Positions 1 through 7,012 of a DNA stretch of 10,480 nucleotides are shown one piece after another. A program made the position numbers and the translations under genes. The notes under the pieces are model-generated. The model saw only the letters and a list, made by a program, of their open reading frames with translations. It did no database searches and had not been told where the DNA came from. Each line of letters starts with the position of its first letter. Position 1 is the stretch's first letter. Source of the stretch: Verrucomicrobiota bacterium (lineage in GTDB: Bacteria > Verrucomicrobiota > Verrucomicrobiia > Limisphaerales > UBA8199); assembly GCA_026397855.1 (NCBI GenBank), contig JAPLUA010000215.1:1177-11656 (forward strand), read 5' to 3'.

Positions 1-930
1 AGTTCGCTTTTCAGATCCAGGTCGCCCCCGTGCGTGCCGCCATAGTAAAGCTGGACGGATTTGCCTCCCGCTTGAATCTGGCGCAGCAGCTCGAGCCATT
101 GCGAGGGCGGCTTCTGCCCGGCGCCTTGAATCCACTGAATGCAGTGCGGCTTTTCCTGCCGCAACAGCCACGGCACATGGCGGACCGCGCCGGGGCCGTC
201 GAGGTGATAGAGCGTCCAGGCCACATGATCGCAACACTCCCGGGTGTCTGGCCCGCAGAAGTCCTCGAACATCCGCGGGCTGATCATGCAGGTGAAATCA
301 TTCTGGCCGATGCACAGAAAGCGCTGGCTGCTCCAGCCCATCGTCCAATTCGTTGTGCCCTGACCGGCCGGCAGGATGATCTCCGAAACCGTATCCACCA
401 CCGACTTCCACAGGGCGGTCATTTGTCGCATCACGCGGTGGACAGTCTCCGGTGCCTCCACCAGGTCCAGCGCCAGCCGGTCCGGGCCGCGAAGCGCGCT
501 CAAGGCGTCCACGCCCGTGTGCAGATCGGGATAGCCCGTCACCCACTTGTCCCGCCCAATCCCGGACAAACGGCTTGGCCCACGACGTGAACTCACGCGG
601 CTTGAGCACCAGTTCCGCCCCCAGCCAGGCGGCAAACTGGTCGGGGCCCAGCCAGGGACAGAATACCGGCAGGGCATCGCCCGCGAAATGGGTTCGAGCG
701 AGGGACGCTTCCGTCGAGGCAATCACGTAGTCGGTATTAGTCCACAGCTCTTCCTCGCTGGCGGGTTCGGGAATGATCGGACCGGGTTTGGCATTGGGCG
801 CCGTCACCCACATCAACGGGCCCTCTTCCAGTTCCCCTCGCCAGAACGCCTCGTGTCGCGCGCAGGTTTGCGCCAGCGGCTTTTCTTCGATCCAGATGGT
901 TCTCAAACTGATAGATGGCTTTTCGCGCAC
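1..930 (-). pseudogene. URO-D superfamily protein, frameshifted and cut by the window edge
   Basis: The minus strand encodes a protein of the uroporphyrinogen decarboxylase-like superfamily (cobalamin/methyl-transfer and decarboxylase relatives with a TIM-barrel fold) in two reading frames. The N-terminal part, from GTG 930 or TTG 906, reads HEAFWRGELEEGP, then ELWTNTDYV, WLGPDQFAAWLGAEL and FTSWAKPFVRDW. The C-terminal part, in the next frame, continues with GYPDLHTGVDALSALRGPD, then LDGPGAVRHVPWLL and CIQWIQGAGQKPPSQW, and runs open to base 1. Together about 309 residues are visible, most of the roughly 350 usual in this family. Removing one base from either C run at 551-557 joins the frames as DW-(A/R)-DKWVTGYPDL, so a single-base insertion explains the break. 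It may be a real pseudogene or a sequencing error. The family assignment rests on the conserved YHLDGPGA and IQWIQGAG stretches; the substrate cannot be told. The true start is uncertain: TTG 906 overlaps the stop of the upstream ORF as TTGA. Confidence 0.78.
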
Positions 931-1196
931 CCGCGCGCACTCAGCGCTGCGCCCGTGATATCGCCGGCGTGTCGCTGCGACCGTGCGGCTTGGATTCCCG
1001 TTTCAACTTCTGCCTCAGTCAATGGCGGCAGTGTCTGCGCCGCCAGACGGTCGGCGGAGGCGAACAACTGGCCCGCGGGATTCCGCTTCAATTCGACCCG
1101 CAACATGCGCCCGACGGCGGGCGGTTCCAGCAGCCCCGTGATCCTGGCTTCCTGTGCGGGGCTGTCAGGTGGATCCAGTTTCAGTTCCAGCACCAT
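903..1196 (-). CDS. Small protein of unknown function upstream of the URO-D gene
   Basis: This 97-aa ORF starts at ATG 1196 (MVLELKLDPPDS). An in-frame GTG start at 1322 would extend it, but the extra residues look non-coding. The sampled codons in the middle of the gene mostly end in G or C, like the neighbouring genes, which supports real coding. I do not recognise a family. The middle is LKRNPAGQLFASADRLA, followed by LPPLTEAEVETGIQAARSQR. That last acidic/amphipathic stretch resembles the C-terminal tails of some small antitoxin-like proteins, but this is a weak impression. The end overlaps the possible GTG 930 start of the URO-D gene by 28 bp and its TTG 906 start by 2 bases, so the two would be co-transcribed and perhaps translationally coupled. 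No signal peptide, TM segment or clear Shine-Dalgarno is seen. It could also be a remnant of a larger gene. Confidence 0.45.
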   Translation of the reverse strand: MVLELKLDPPDSPAQEARITGLLEPPAVGRMLRVELKRNPAGQLFASADRLAAQTLPPLTEAEVETGIQAARSQRHAGDITGAALSARGCAKSHLSV

Positions 1197-1311
1197 GCGA
1201 GCAACGTAACAACCTGCAGCGGTTCTTTCAAGCTGCGAAGAGCAAGCAGGTCCTTCCAAATTGCCTGGATGAGATTGCAGGGCCGCACAGCAAATAAACA
1301 ATCCTGAATGT

Positions 1312-1366
1312 TTGACTTGCACCTGTCCGCTCGATTAGGTTGACCCCTGAAAATGAACTCGAGAAT
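1312..1366 (+). promoter_or_regulatory. Possible promoter for the PEP-CTERM gene
   Basis: Two -35-like hexamers lie upstream of the gene: TTGACT at 1312-1317 and TTGACC at 1340-1345. The second is followed after 15 bp by GAGAAT (1361-1366), a 4/6 match to a -10 box. The first has only a poor -10 partner around 1335. The segment is relatively AT-rich for this window and lies in the divergent gap between the minus-strand ORF and the plus-strand gene. This is a weak call. Confidence 0.25.
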
Positions 1367-1432
1367 AGTCATTTACCTATTCTACCTCTGTCGCAAATAA
1401 CCCCGCATTGATTCATTATGTACCCTCCATTC

Positions 1433-2692
1433 ATGAAATCAGCCCTGCTCGTTACCACGGTTGCCACCGCCTTGGCGGCAACGAGCTCATTTGCAGATAG
1501 CCTTGTCACGATTCCGTTGGCCTCATGGGGTGCCGATACATCCAACGAGGGGCGGGCCATTACCCCGGACGGCAAATACGTGGTCGGCGTCTCCGGGTCG
1601 GCGAATGGTTTCTTCTATAACGTGGCCAACAATACCGTCATACAGCCCAATGGCACCGGCGCTATTCCGAACGCCGCGGTTACCGGGATTGGTTACCGCA
1701 CGGACCCGGTTACGCTTCAACAGCAGGTTGTTCTTCATGGCGCATCCTCGGGCTTTGAGACCGAGTGGATGACGACGGATGGCGGAGCTACTTGGGGCGG
1801 GAGACGAAGGAATACCAGTTTCACGCCCGCCGTATATCCAACGGCGAATTCACTGGGCTCCTCAACCGCATCGGCTAACGGGCAGTATTATGCTGTCGTC
1901 CGTGCGACCGGTGCCAATGGCTCGGTCTATGTCAACCAAGGCTCGGGCACTTGGGTGCCGACAATGACCTACTCCAGCAAAGGCATCAGTGGCGGGGATA
2001 CGGCCAGCATGAATGGCATCTCGGGCACGCTGTTCGGGGACGGCACCAAGGCTCGTGCGGTAGGCTATCGCAGGAATGCCACGATTGGTTACCAGAACTA
2101 CATGCTGGACTACAGCGGCAGTGCAACTCCCACCGCCAACTACTTCGCCGGGCTGGCCGGCAACAATGTGGGACAGGCTTTTTCAGTTAGCGGTGACGGC
2201 AGCACGATATATGGCATGTCTCCCATCGTAGTCGGTGGAACGGTCAACTACCCCTACAAGGCTACCTTTAGCGGAACCACCGAAAGCAGCATTTCCCAGC
2301 TGCCTATCTATTCCGACAGCGCGGGCTCGGTCAACCTTGCTGTGCCTTACGGTTGCACCTCGGATGGCCTGTTTGCCGTCGGCATGAACTACCGTGGGAT
2401 CGAGAAGGCGGTCCTGTGGCTGACCAAGCCGGACAACACCCAATGCATTGATCTTACGGAGTATGCCCAGAACAACGGCATCCTGGGGTCGTGGACGCGC
2501 CTGACCCGTGGCTACAGCGTGGGCGAAAGCTTCGACGAGTTCGGCAACGAATACGCCGTGATCACGGGCATTGGCCTTAACGGCGGCGTGACGCGCGGGT
2601 TTGTGATGTCGGTAATGATTCCCGAGCCCAGCACCCTGTCGCTGCTGGCCCTGGGCGGTTTGGCCATGCTGGCCCAGCGCCGCCGCAAATAA
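1433..2692 (+). CDS. Secreted PEP-CTERM sorting domain protein
   Basis: The product is exported and then handled at its C-terminus by an exosortase/PEP-CTERM system, as in many biofilm- and exopolysaccharide-forming Gram-negative bacteria. I chose ATG 1433 because it gives a standard signal peptide (MKSALLVTTVATALAATSSFA, cut before DS). An in-frame ATG at 1418 would add five residues (MYPPF). The mature part is rich in Gly, Ser, Thr and Asn, with repeated short units such as SVSGDGSTIYG, DGKYVVGVSG and TSDGLFAVGM, suggesting a beta-propeller-like repeat fold (HAF-type). The tail is textbook: IPEPSTLSLLALGGLAMLAQ then RRRK, i.e. PEP motif, hydrophobic helix and basic end. No exosortase gene lies in this window. 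No strong Shine-Dalgarno is visible. A terminator hairpin follows 27 bp after the stop, so the gene is probably monocistronic. The biological role of the mature domain is unknown. Confidence 0.9.
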   Translation: MKSALLVTTVATALAATSSFADSLVTIPLASWGADTSNEGRAITPDGKYVVGVSGSANGFFYNVANNTVIQPNGTGAIPNAAVTGIGYRTDPVTLQQQVVLHGASSGFETEWMTTDGGATWGGRRRNTSFTPAVYPTANSLGSSTASANGQYYAVVRATGANGSVYVNQGSGTWVPTMTYSSKGISGGDTASMNGISGTLFGDGTKARAVGYRRNATIGYQNYMLDYSGSATPTANYFAGLAGNNVGQAFSVSGDGSTIYGMSPIVVGGTVNYPYKATFSGTTESSISQLPIYSDSAGSVNLAVPYGCTSDGLFAVGMNYRGIEKAVLWLTKPDNTQCIDLTEYAQNNGILGSWTRLTRGYSVGESFDEFGNEYAVITGIGLNGGVTRGFVMSVMIPEPSTLSLLALGGLAMLAQRRRK

Positions 2693-2718
2693 CCCGGTTC
2701 GGGTGCAATAGTTTTTGC

Positions 2719-2754
2719 GAGAGGCGCGCGGCTTGCCGCGCGCCTCTTGTGTTT
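2719..2754 (+). terminator. Rho-independent terminator after the PEP-CTERM gene
   Basis: A perfect 12-bp GC-rich stem pairs 2720-2731 (AGAGGCGCGCGG) with 2736-2747 around a CTTG loop, extendable by one G-T pair. It is followed by the T-rich stretch TGTGTTTT. It separates the PEP-CTERM gene from the membrane-protein operon that starts about 70 bp further on. Confidence 0.8.
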
Positions 2755-2823
2755 TGCGCGATGGCGCACCGGGGAAACTTCGTGATGGCGTCAAAGACAC
2801 GGCGCGGCAGGCGGTGAAATGGT

Positions 2824-5100
2824 TTGTCAAACTCCAGCCCGGTTCCTACGCTGAACCTGATTCCTGTGGATCAAAATCGCGCCCATCGCAATCGCATCGC
2901 CCCGTTGGATGGTTCCGCACCCGGGCCTCCCGCCTCCTGTTCCGCAGGCTCAACCGCCCGTGGGCTATGGTTGGGCGCTCTCCTGATGCTGGCGATCCTG
3001 TTCGCCGCCTACCAGCCTGTCTGGCGGGCGGGCTTCATTTGGGACGACGATGATCACGTGACCGCCAACGCCTGCGTGGTTGGCCCTCTCGGATTCAAGG
3101 AGATCTGGACGACTTCCGCCGCGCGGATCTGTCCGCTGGTGCTCAGCAGCTTCCGGGTGCAGCACGCGCTTTGGGGGCTCAAGCCGCTGCCCTATCACCT
3201 GGTGACCCTCCTGATGCACGGCCTGGCGGCGGTCGTTCTGTGGCGGGTGCTGCTGCGTCTGCAGGTTCCCGGGGCCTGGTTTGGGGCTGCGCTGTGGGCG
3301 TTGCACCCGGTGCAGGTCGAGTCGGCCGCCTGGATCACGGAGCTGAAGAACACCCAGTCCGGGCTGTTCTACATGCTCACAGTGCTGTTCTTCGCACGGG
3401 CGCGCCTGGCGGAGGCGGCGGCCGGGGAGCGGGTGCGGCGGCGCAATGATTGGATTGCGGTGGGCTTCGGCGTGCTGGCCATGGCGAGCAAGTCCTCGAC
3501 GGTTATTCTGCCGCTGACGCTGGGGCTTTGCGCCTGGTGGATCCAACGGAGCTGGCGATGGCGGGATGCGGTCCGGCTGGCGCCGTTCCTGGCGCTCACG
3601 GCGCTGAGCAGCGCGCTGGCCATTTGGACGCAGGGCGGCGAGGGGCTCATCGGGCCGGAATGGGATCGCACCTGGCCGCATCGGATCGCCACCGCCGGAA
3701 ACGTTGTCTGGTTTTACCTGGGGAAGCTCTGCTGGCCGCACCCGCTGGTATTTGTTTACCCCAAGTGGGTGATCAATCCGCGGGAAACGATCGCCTATAT
3801 GCCGCTGGCGCTGGTGCTCGTGACCCTGGCGGCTTTGTGGCTTGGGCGGCGGCGCTGGAGCCGGGGGGCTTTCATGAGCTTTGCTTGCTTCCTGGCCGCG
3901 CTCCTGCCGGTGCTGGGGATACTGGATCACTACTTCCTGTGCTACTCGTTTGTGGGGGATCACTTCCAATACCTGGCCAGCGCCGCTCCCCTGGCCCTGG
4001 CAGGCGGCGTGCTTTGGAGCACGTTGGGGAAAGCCGCCGGTGGGAACCGGTTCATCCGTCCGGCCGCGTGCGGGCTGGTACTGGCTGGACTGGGTTTTCT
4101 GACCTGGCGGCATGCGGCCGTCTTCAAGGATGACGAATCGCTCTGGCGCGATACGCTGGCCAAGAATCCAGCCTGCTGGATGGCGAACAACAACTGGGGC
4201 TATGATTTGGCGGACCTGGGCCAGGCGGAAGAGGCCAAAGCGCATTACCTGGCCGCCTTGCAGGCGTATCCGAACTTCCCCGAAGCCCACTTCAACCTGG
4301 CGGCCGTGCTCCTCGGGGAGGGCAACACCGAGGCGGCCACGCAGCACTACCTGGCCGCCATCTCGGCCAAGCCAGGCTTCGCCGAAGCGCACAGCGACCT
4401 GAGCAACCTGCTCGTGAAGCAGGGAGATGCCCGGGGGGCGATCCAGCACGCCTCGGAGGCGATCCGGCTGCGCCCCAACTATCCCCAAGCCCACTTCAAC
4501 CTCGGCAACGCCCTGAATTCGCAGGGGCAACTCACCAACGCCGTCGCGGAATACGCGGCAGCCATGCGCCTGCGGCCGAATTATGCCGAGGCGCGTTACA
4601 ACCTCGGTTGCGCCCTGTATTTGCTCGGCCGGGGGGATGAAGCAGTGGCCCAGCTTTCCGAAGTCATCCTGCTCCAGCCCGCCAACGCGGCAGCCGGCTG
4701 CAAACTGGCGTTTATCCTGGCGGCGCGGGGCCGCGGGCGGGAGGCCATCAACCTGTATCGCGAGGTGCTGCGGCAGCAGCCGGAGTTTGGCGCAGCCTGG
4801 CGCGGCTTGGCTTGGCTGCTGGCCACTGATCCTCATGCAGAACTGCGCGATGGGCCCGAAGCCGTCCGGCTGGCGACTCGGGCCGCCGAACTTGCGGGAC
4901 CCCCAAACGCGCGCGCACTGGACACCCTGGCGGCGGCGTATGCCGAGGCGGGACGGTTCGCCGAAGCGGCGGCCACCTCCCGACAGGCCCAGGCCCTGGC
5001 GGCGGCGCAAGGGCAGGAGTCCTACGCGGAGGAAATCGGGCGCCGGCTGGCGCTTTACGGCGATAACCTGGCCTATCGCGGCGGGGCGATGTCCCCGTGA
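2824..5100 (+). CDS. GT-C-like multi-TM glycosyltransferase with C-terminal TPRs (TMTC-like), copy A
   Basis: This 758-aa integral membrane protein has the architecture of TMTC-type O-mannosyltransferases and their bacterial relatives. These are thought to move a sugar from a polyprenyl-phosphate carrier to protein on the far side of the membrane. After a Pro/Ala-rich tail of about 45 residues comes TM1 (46-64), then the acidic loop motif WDDDDHV (73-79) where GT-C enzymes carry catalytic carboxylates. About ten further hydrophobic segments run to residue 428. Family motifs are YHLVTLLMHG (124-133), ALHPVQVESAAWITELKNT (159-177), WFYLGKLCWP (296-305) and VGDHFQYLA (377-385). Seven or eight TPRs fill about 450-730. 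The start is TTG 2824 with AGGCGG nine bases upstream; GTG 2866 is an alternative and the first in-frame ATG is already in TM1. The next gene follows after 30 bp, so the two form an operon. Acceptor and sugar are unknown. Simple TPR scaffold function is an alternative. Confidence 0.82.
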   Translation: MSNSSPVPTLNLIPVDQNRAHRNRIAPLDGSAPGPPASCSAGSTARGLWLGALLMLAILFAAYQPVWRAGFIWDDDDHVTANACVVGPLGFKEIWTTSAARICPLVLSSFRVQHALWGLKPLPYHLVTLLMHGLAAVVLWRVLLRLQVPGAWFGAALWALHPVQVESAAWITELKNTQSGLFYMLTVLFFARARLAEAAAGERVRRRNDWIAVGFGVLAMASKSSTVILPLTLGLCAWWIQRSWRWRDAVRLAPFLALTALSSALAIWTQGGEGLIGPEWDRTWPHRIATAGNVVWFYLGKLCWPHPLVFVYPKWVINPRETIAYMPLALVLVTLAALWLGRRRWSRGAFMSFACFLAALLPVLGILDHYFLCYSFVGDHFQYLASAAPLALAGGVLWSTLGKAAGGNRFIRPAACGLVLAGLGFLTWRHAAVFKDDESLWRDTLAKNPACWMANNNWGYDLADLGQAEEAKAHYLAALQAYPNFPEAHFNLAAVLLGEGNTEAATQHYLAAISAKPGFAEAHSDLSNLLVKQGDARGAIQHASEAIRLRPNYPQAHFNLGNALNSQGQLTNAVAEYAAAMRLRPNYAEARYNLGCALYLLGRGDEAVAQLSEVILLQPANAAAGCKLAFILAARGRGREAINLYREVLRQQPEFGAAWRGLAWLLATDPHAELRDGPEAVRLATRAAELAGPPNARALDTLAAAYAEAGRFAEAAATSRQAQALAAAQGQESYAEEIGRRLALYGDNLAYRGGAMSP

Positions 5101-5130
5101 GTGTGGAGCGTGGATGATGACAGCTAAGGC

Positions 5131-6930
5131 ATGGAAGTTGTGTTTGCACGAACTCTGAGACCACGGGCCGGGGTGATCGGCATCGCCGTGGCGCTGTTTG
5201 CGCTGGCCTTGTGGACGTTTCTTCCGTCGGCGCGCAACGGCTTCATTGACTGCGATGACGCGCTCTTCGTGACCGCCAACCCCGAGATTCAAAGCGGCCT
5301 GACCTGGCACGGCGCGCTGTGGGCGTTCAGCCACCCGGTGGCCGCCAACTGGCATCCGCTGACCGTCCTGTCGCACGCGCTGGATTGCCAGCTCTACGGG
5401 CTGAGGCCCCGGGGGCATCACCTCACCAGCGTGCTGCTGCACGCGGCCAACGCGGCGCTTGTGTTCCTGCTCTTCCGCCGGCTGACCGGGGCGTTCTGGC
5501 GGCCGGCGGTTTTGGCGACACTGTTTGCCCTCCACCCGCTGCGGGTGGAATCGGTGGCGTGGATCTCCGAGCGCAAAGACGTGCTGAGCGCGCTGTTCGG
5601 GCTGCTGACGCTGCTGGCTTACGCCCGGTATGCGCGGGAGTCCGAAGTCCATTCCCCAAAGCGCGGAGCCTTTTATCTCCTGGCCCTGTTCCTGTTCGCC
5701 TGCGGCCTGATGAGCAAGCCCATGCTAGTGACGCTGCCGTTTGTCCTGCTACTGCTGGACTATTGGCCGCTGGGCAGGCTGGCGGCGCCGGAGCCGGGCT
5801 ATCCGGGCCCCGGCCGGTGGCTGGCGATGGCGTGGGAGAAGGCGCCGTTCTTCGCGCTGGCGGCGGCGGACGCCCTCGTCACCCTGGGCATTCAAGCCGG
5901 CACCGGCGCGGTGGGGACCGCGGAGCATTTTCCCTTGGCGGCCCGCGCACAGAACGCGGTGGTGTCCTATGCCCGTTACATGGGCAAGCTCCTCTGGCCC
6001 GCCGATCTTTGCGCGCTCTATCCCCATCCGGCTGGCTGGCCGGCGGCGGGAGTGGCGCTTTCCGGCGGACTGCTGCTCGCGTTTTCGGTGTTCGCCGTGG
6101 CTTGGGGCCGCCGACGCCGGTACCTGTTCACCGGCTGGTTCTGGTTCGTGGGCACGCTACTGCCGGTGATCGGCCTGGTGCAGGTGGGCAACCAATCCCT
6201 GGCCGACCGCTACACCTACATCCCGAGCCTCGGCCTGCTGCTGGTGCTGGTCTGGGGGGCGCGCGATCTGGCCGCCCAATGGCGCGGCCGGGCCGTGGTC
6301 TCGACCGTGCTCGCGACCGCCGCCGCCGTGCTGTGCGTGGCGATGACGCGGCGGCAGATCGGCTATTGGCAGGACGACGAGACCGTCTGGACCCGTGCGG
6401 TTGCGGTCACCGGGCGCAACGACAAGGCCGGTTACAACCTGGGAGTGGCCTGTTTCAACCGGGGGGTGACCTTTGCGGAGCAGGGAGCCTTTGCCGAGGC
6501 GATTCCCTGTTACGAGCGGGCAATCCGGCTCAGCCCGGACAAGGATGACGCCCATAGCAGCCTGGCCTATGCCCTGCTGAAAACCGGCAGGCTGGCCCAG
6601 GCCGCCACCGAGTATGGGACGGTATTGCGCTTGAACCCCGGGGATGCCGAGTCGCACAACAGCCTCGGTTACATCCTGGCCCGGCAAGGCCGGCCGGACG
6701 ACGCTATCCCGCATCTCACCGAAGCGCTGCGGCTGAATCCCGATTACCCGGAAGCGCACGACAACCTCGGGGCCGTCCTGGCCAGCCGCGGGCGTTACGC
6801 AGAGGCGGCCGCGCAATTCCGGGAGAGCCTGCGCCTGAAGCCGGACAACCCTGGCGCACGCCAGAGGCTGGAGCGCGCGCTTGCCGCAGATCCACCAAGC
6901 GAAGCTCCCACCCCGCCACCCGGACCATGA
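5131..6930 (+). CDS. GT-C-like multi-TM glycosyltransferase with C-terminal TPRs (TMTC-like), copy B
   Basis: This 599-aa protein has the same two-part architecture as the gene before it but belongs to a different subtype. TM1 (about 14-32) leads to the first-loop acidic motif FIDCDDALFVTANP (38-51), which carries the D-x-D/DD typical of GT-C folds. Then come WHPLTVLSHALDCQLYG (74-90), ALHPLRVESVAWISERKDVL (133-152), MSKPMLVTLPFVLLLLDYWP (194-213) and LADRYTYIPSLG (358-369), all typical of the bacterial TPR-containing membrane glycosyltransferase family. TM segments end near 405. Four TPRs follow at about 434-575, ending in a Pro-rich tail. The start is ATG 5131, 30 bp after the preceding stop, with a weak TAAGG just upstream. 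Co-transcription with copy A is likely. Compared with copy A, the TPR array is shorter and the N-terminal tail is lacking. A role in sugar transfer to secreted proteins is inferred from the family; substrates are unknown. Confidence 0.85.
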   Translation: MEVVFARTLRPRAGVIGIAVALFALALWTFLPSARNGFIDCDDALFVTANPEIQSGLTWHGALWAFSHPVAANWHPLTVLSHALDCQLYGLRPRGHHLTSVLLHAANAALVFLLFRRLTGAFWRPAVLATLFALHPLRVESVAWISERKDVLSALFGLLTLLAYARYARESEVHSPKRGAFYLLALFLFACGLMSKPMLVTLPFVLLLLDYWPLGRLAAPEPGYPGPGRWLAMAWEKAPFFALAAADALVTLGIQAGTGAVGTAEHFPLAARAQNAVVSYARYMGKLLWPADLCALYPHPAGWPAAGVALSGGLLLAFSVFAVAWGRRRRYLFTGWFWFVGTLLPVIGLVQVGNQSLADRYTYIPSLGLLLVLVWGARDLAAQWRGRAVVSTVLATAAAVLCVAMTRRQIGYWQDDETVWTRAVAVTGRNDKAGYNLGVACFNRGVTFAEQGAFAEAIPCYERAIRLSPDKDDAHSSLAYALLKTGRLAQAATEYGTVLRLNPGDAESHNSLGYILARQGRPDDAIPHLTEALRLNPDYPEAHDNLGAVLASRGRYAEAAAQFRESLRLKPDNPGARQRLERALAADPPSEAPTPPPGP

Positions 6931-6956
6931 CCCTAAATTCGGCAGTTGTTTTAACC

Positions 6957-6997
6957 GCAGAGAACGCAGAGAACGCAGAGAAGAAAAGCCCTCTGCG
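6957..6997. repeat. Three 9-bp tandem units with an inverted partner between convergent genes
   Basis: The unit GCAGAGAAC occurs at 6957-6965 and 6966-6974, and a third copy ending in G at 6975-6983. Downstream, CTCTGCG (6991-6997) is the exact inverse of CGCAGAG (6974-6980), giving a 7-bp stem with a 10-base A-rich loop. It fills most of the 82-bp gap between two convergent genes, so it may end transcription from both sides. The CGCAGAG-type motif resembles intergenic repeats scattered through many GC-rich genomes (from memory, not checked). Confidence 0.7.
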
Positions 6998-7012
6998 AAT
7001 CTCTGTTACCGC

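Noticed and set aside
30..590. Plus-strand 186-codon frame at the window start
   Set aside because: The opposite strand gives a clear URO-D family match over the same bases.
4452..4843. Repetitive DNA in copy A considered as a CRISPR or tandem-repeat array
   Set aside because: The periodicity is about 102 bases (34 codons) and degenerate; it is simply the TPR coding sequence.
2965..5652. An 895-codon open frame on the minus strand across copies A and B
   Set aside because: It is Arg/Gln/Pro/Gly-rich, has no domain and is exactly antisense to two genes with clear family motifs. Long antisense frames are common in GC-rich DNA with strong third-position bias.
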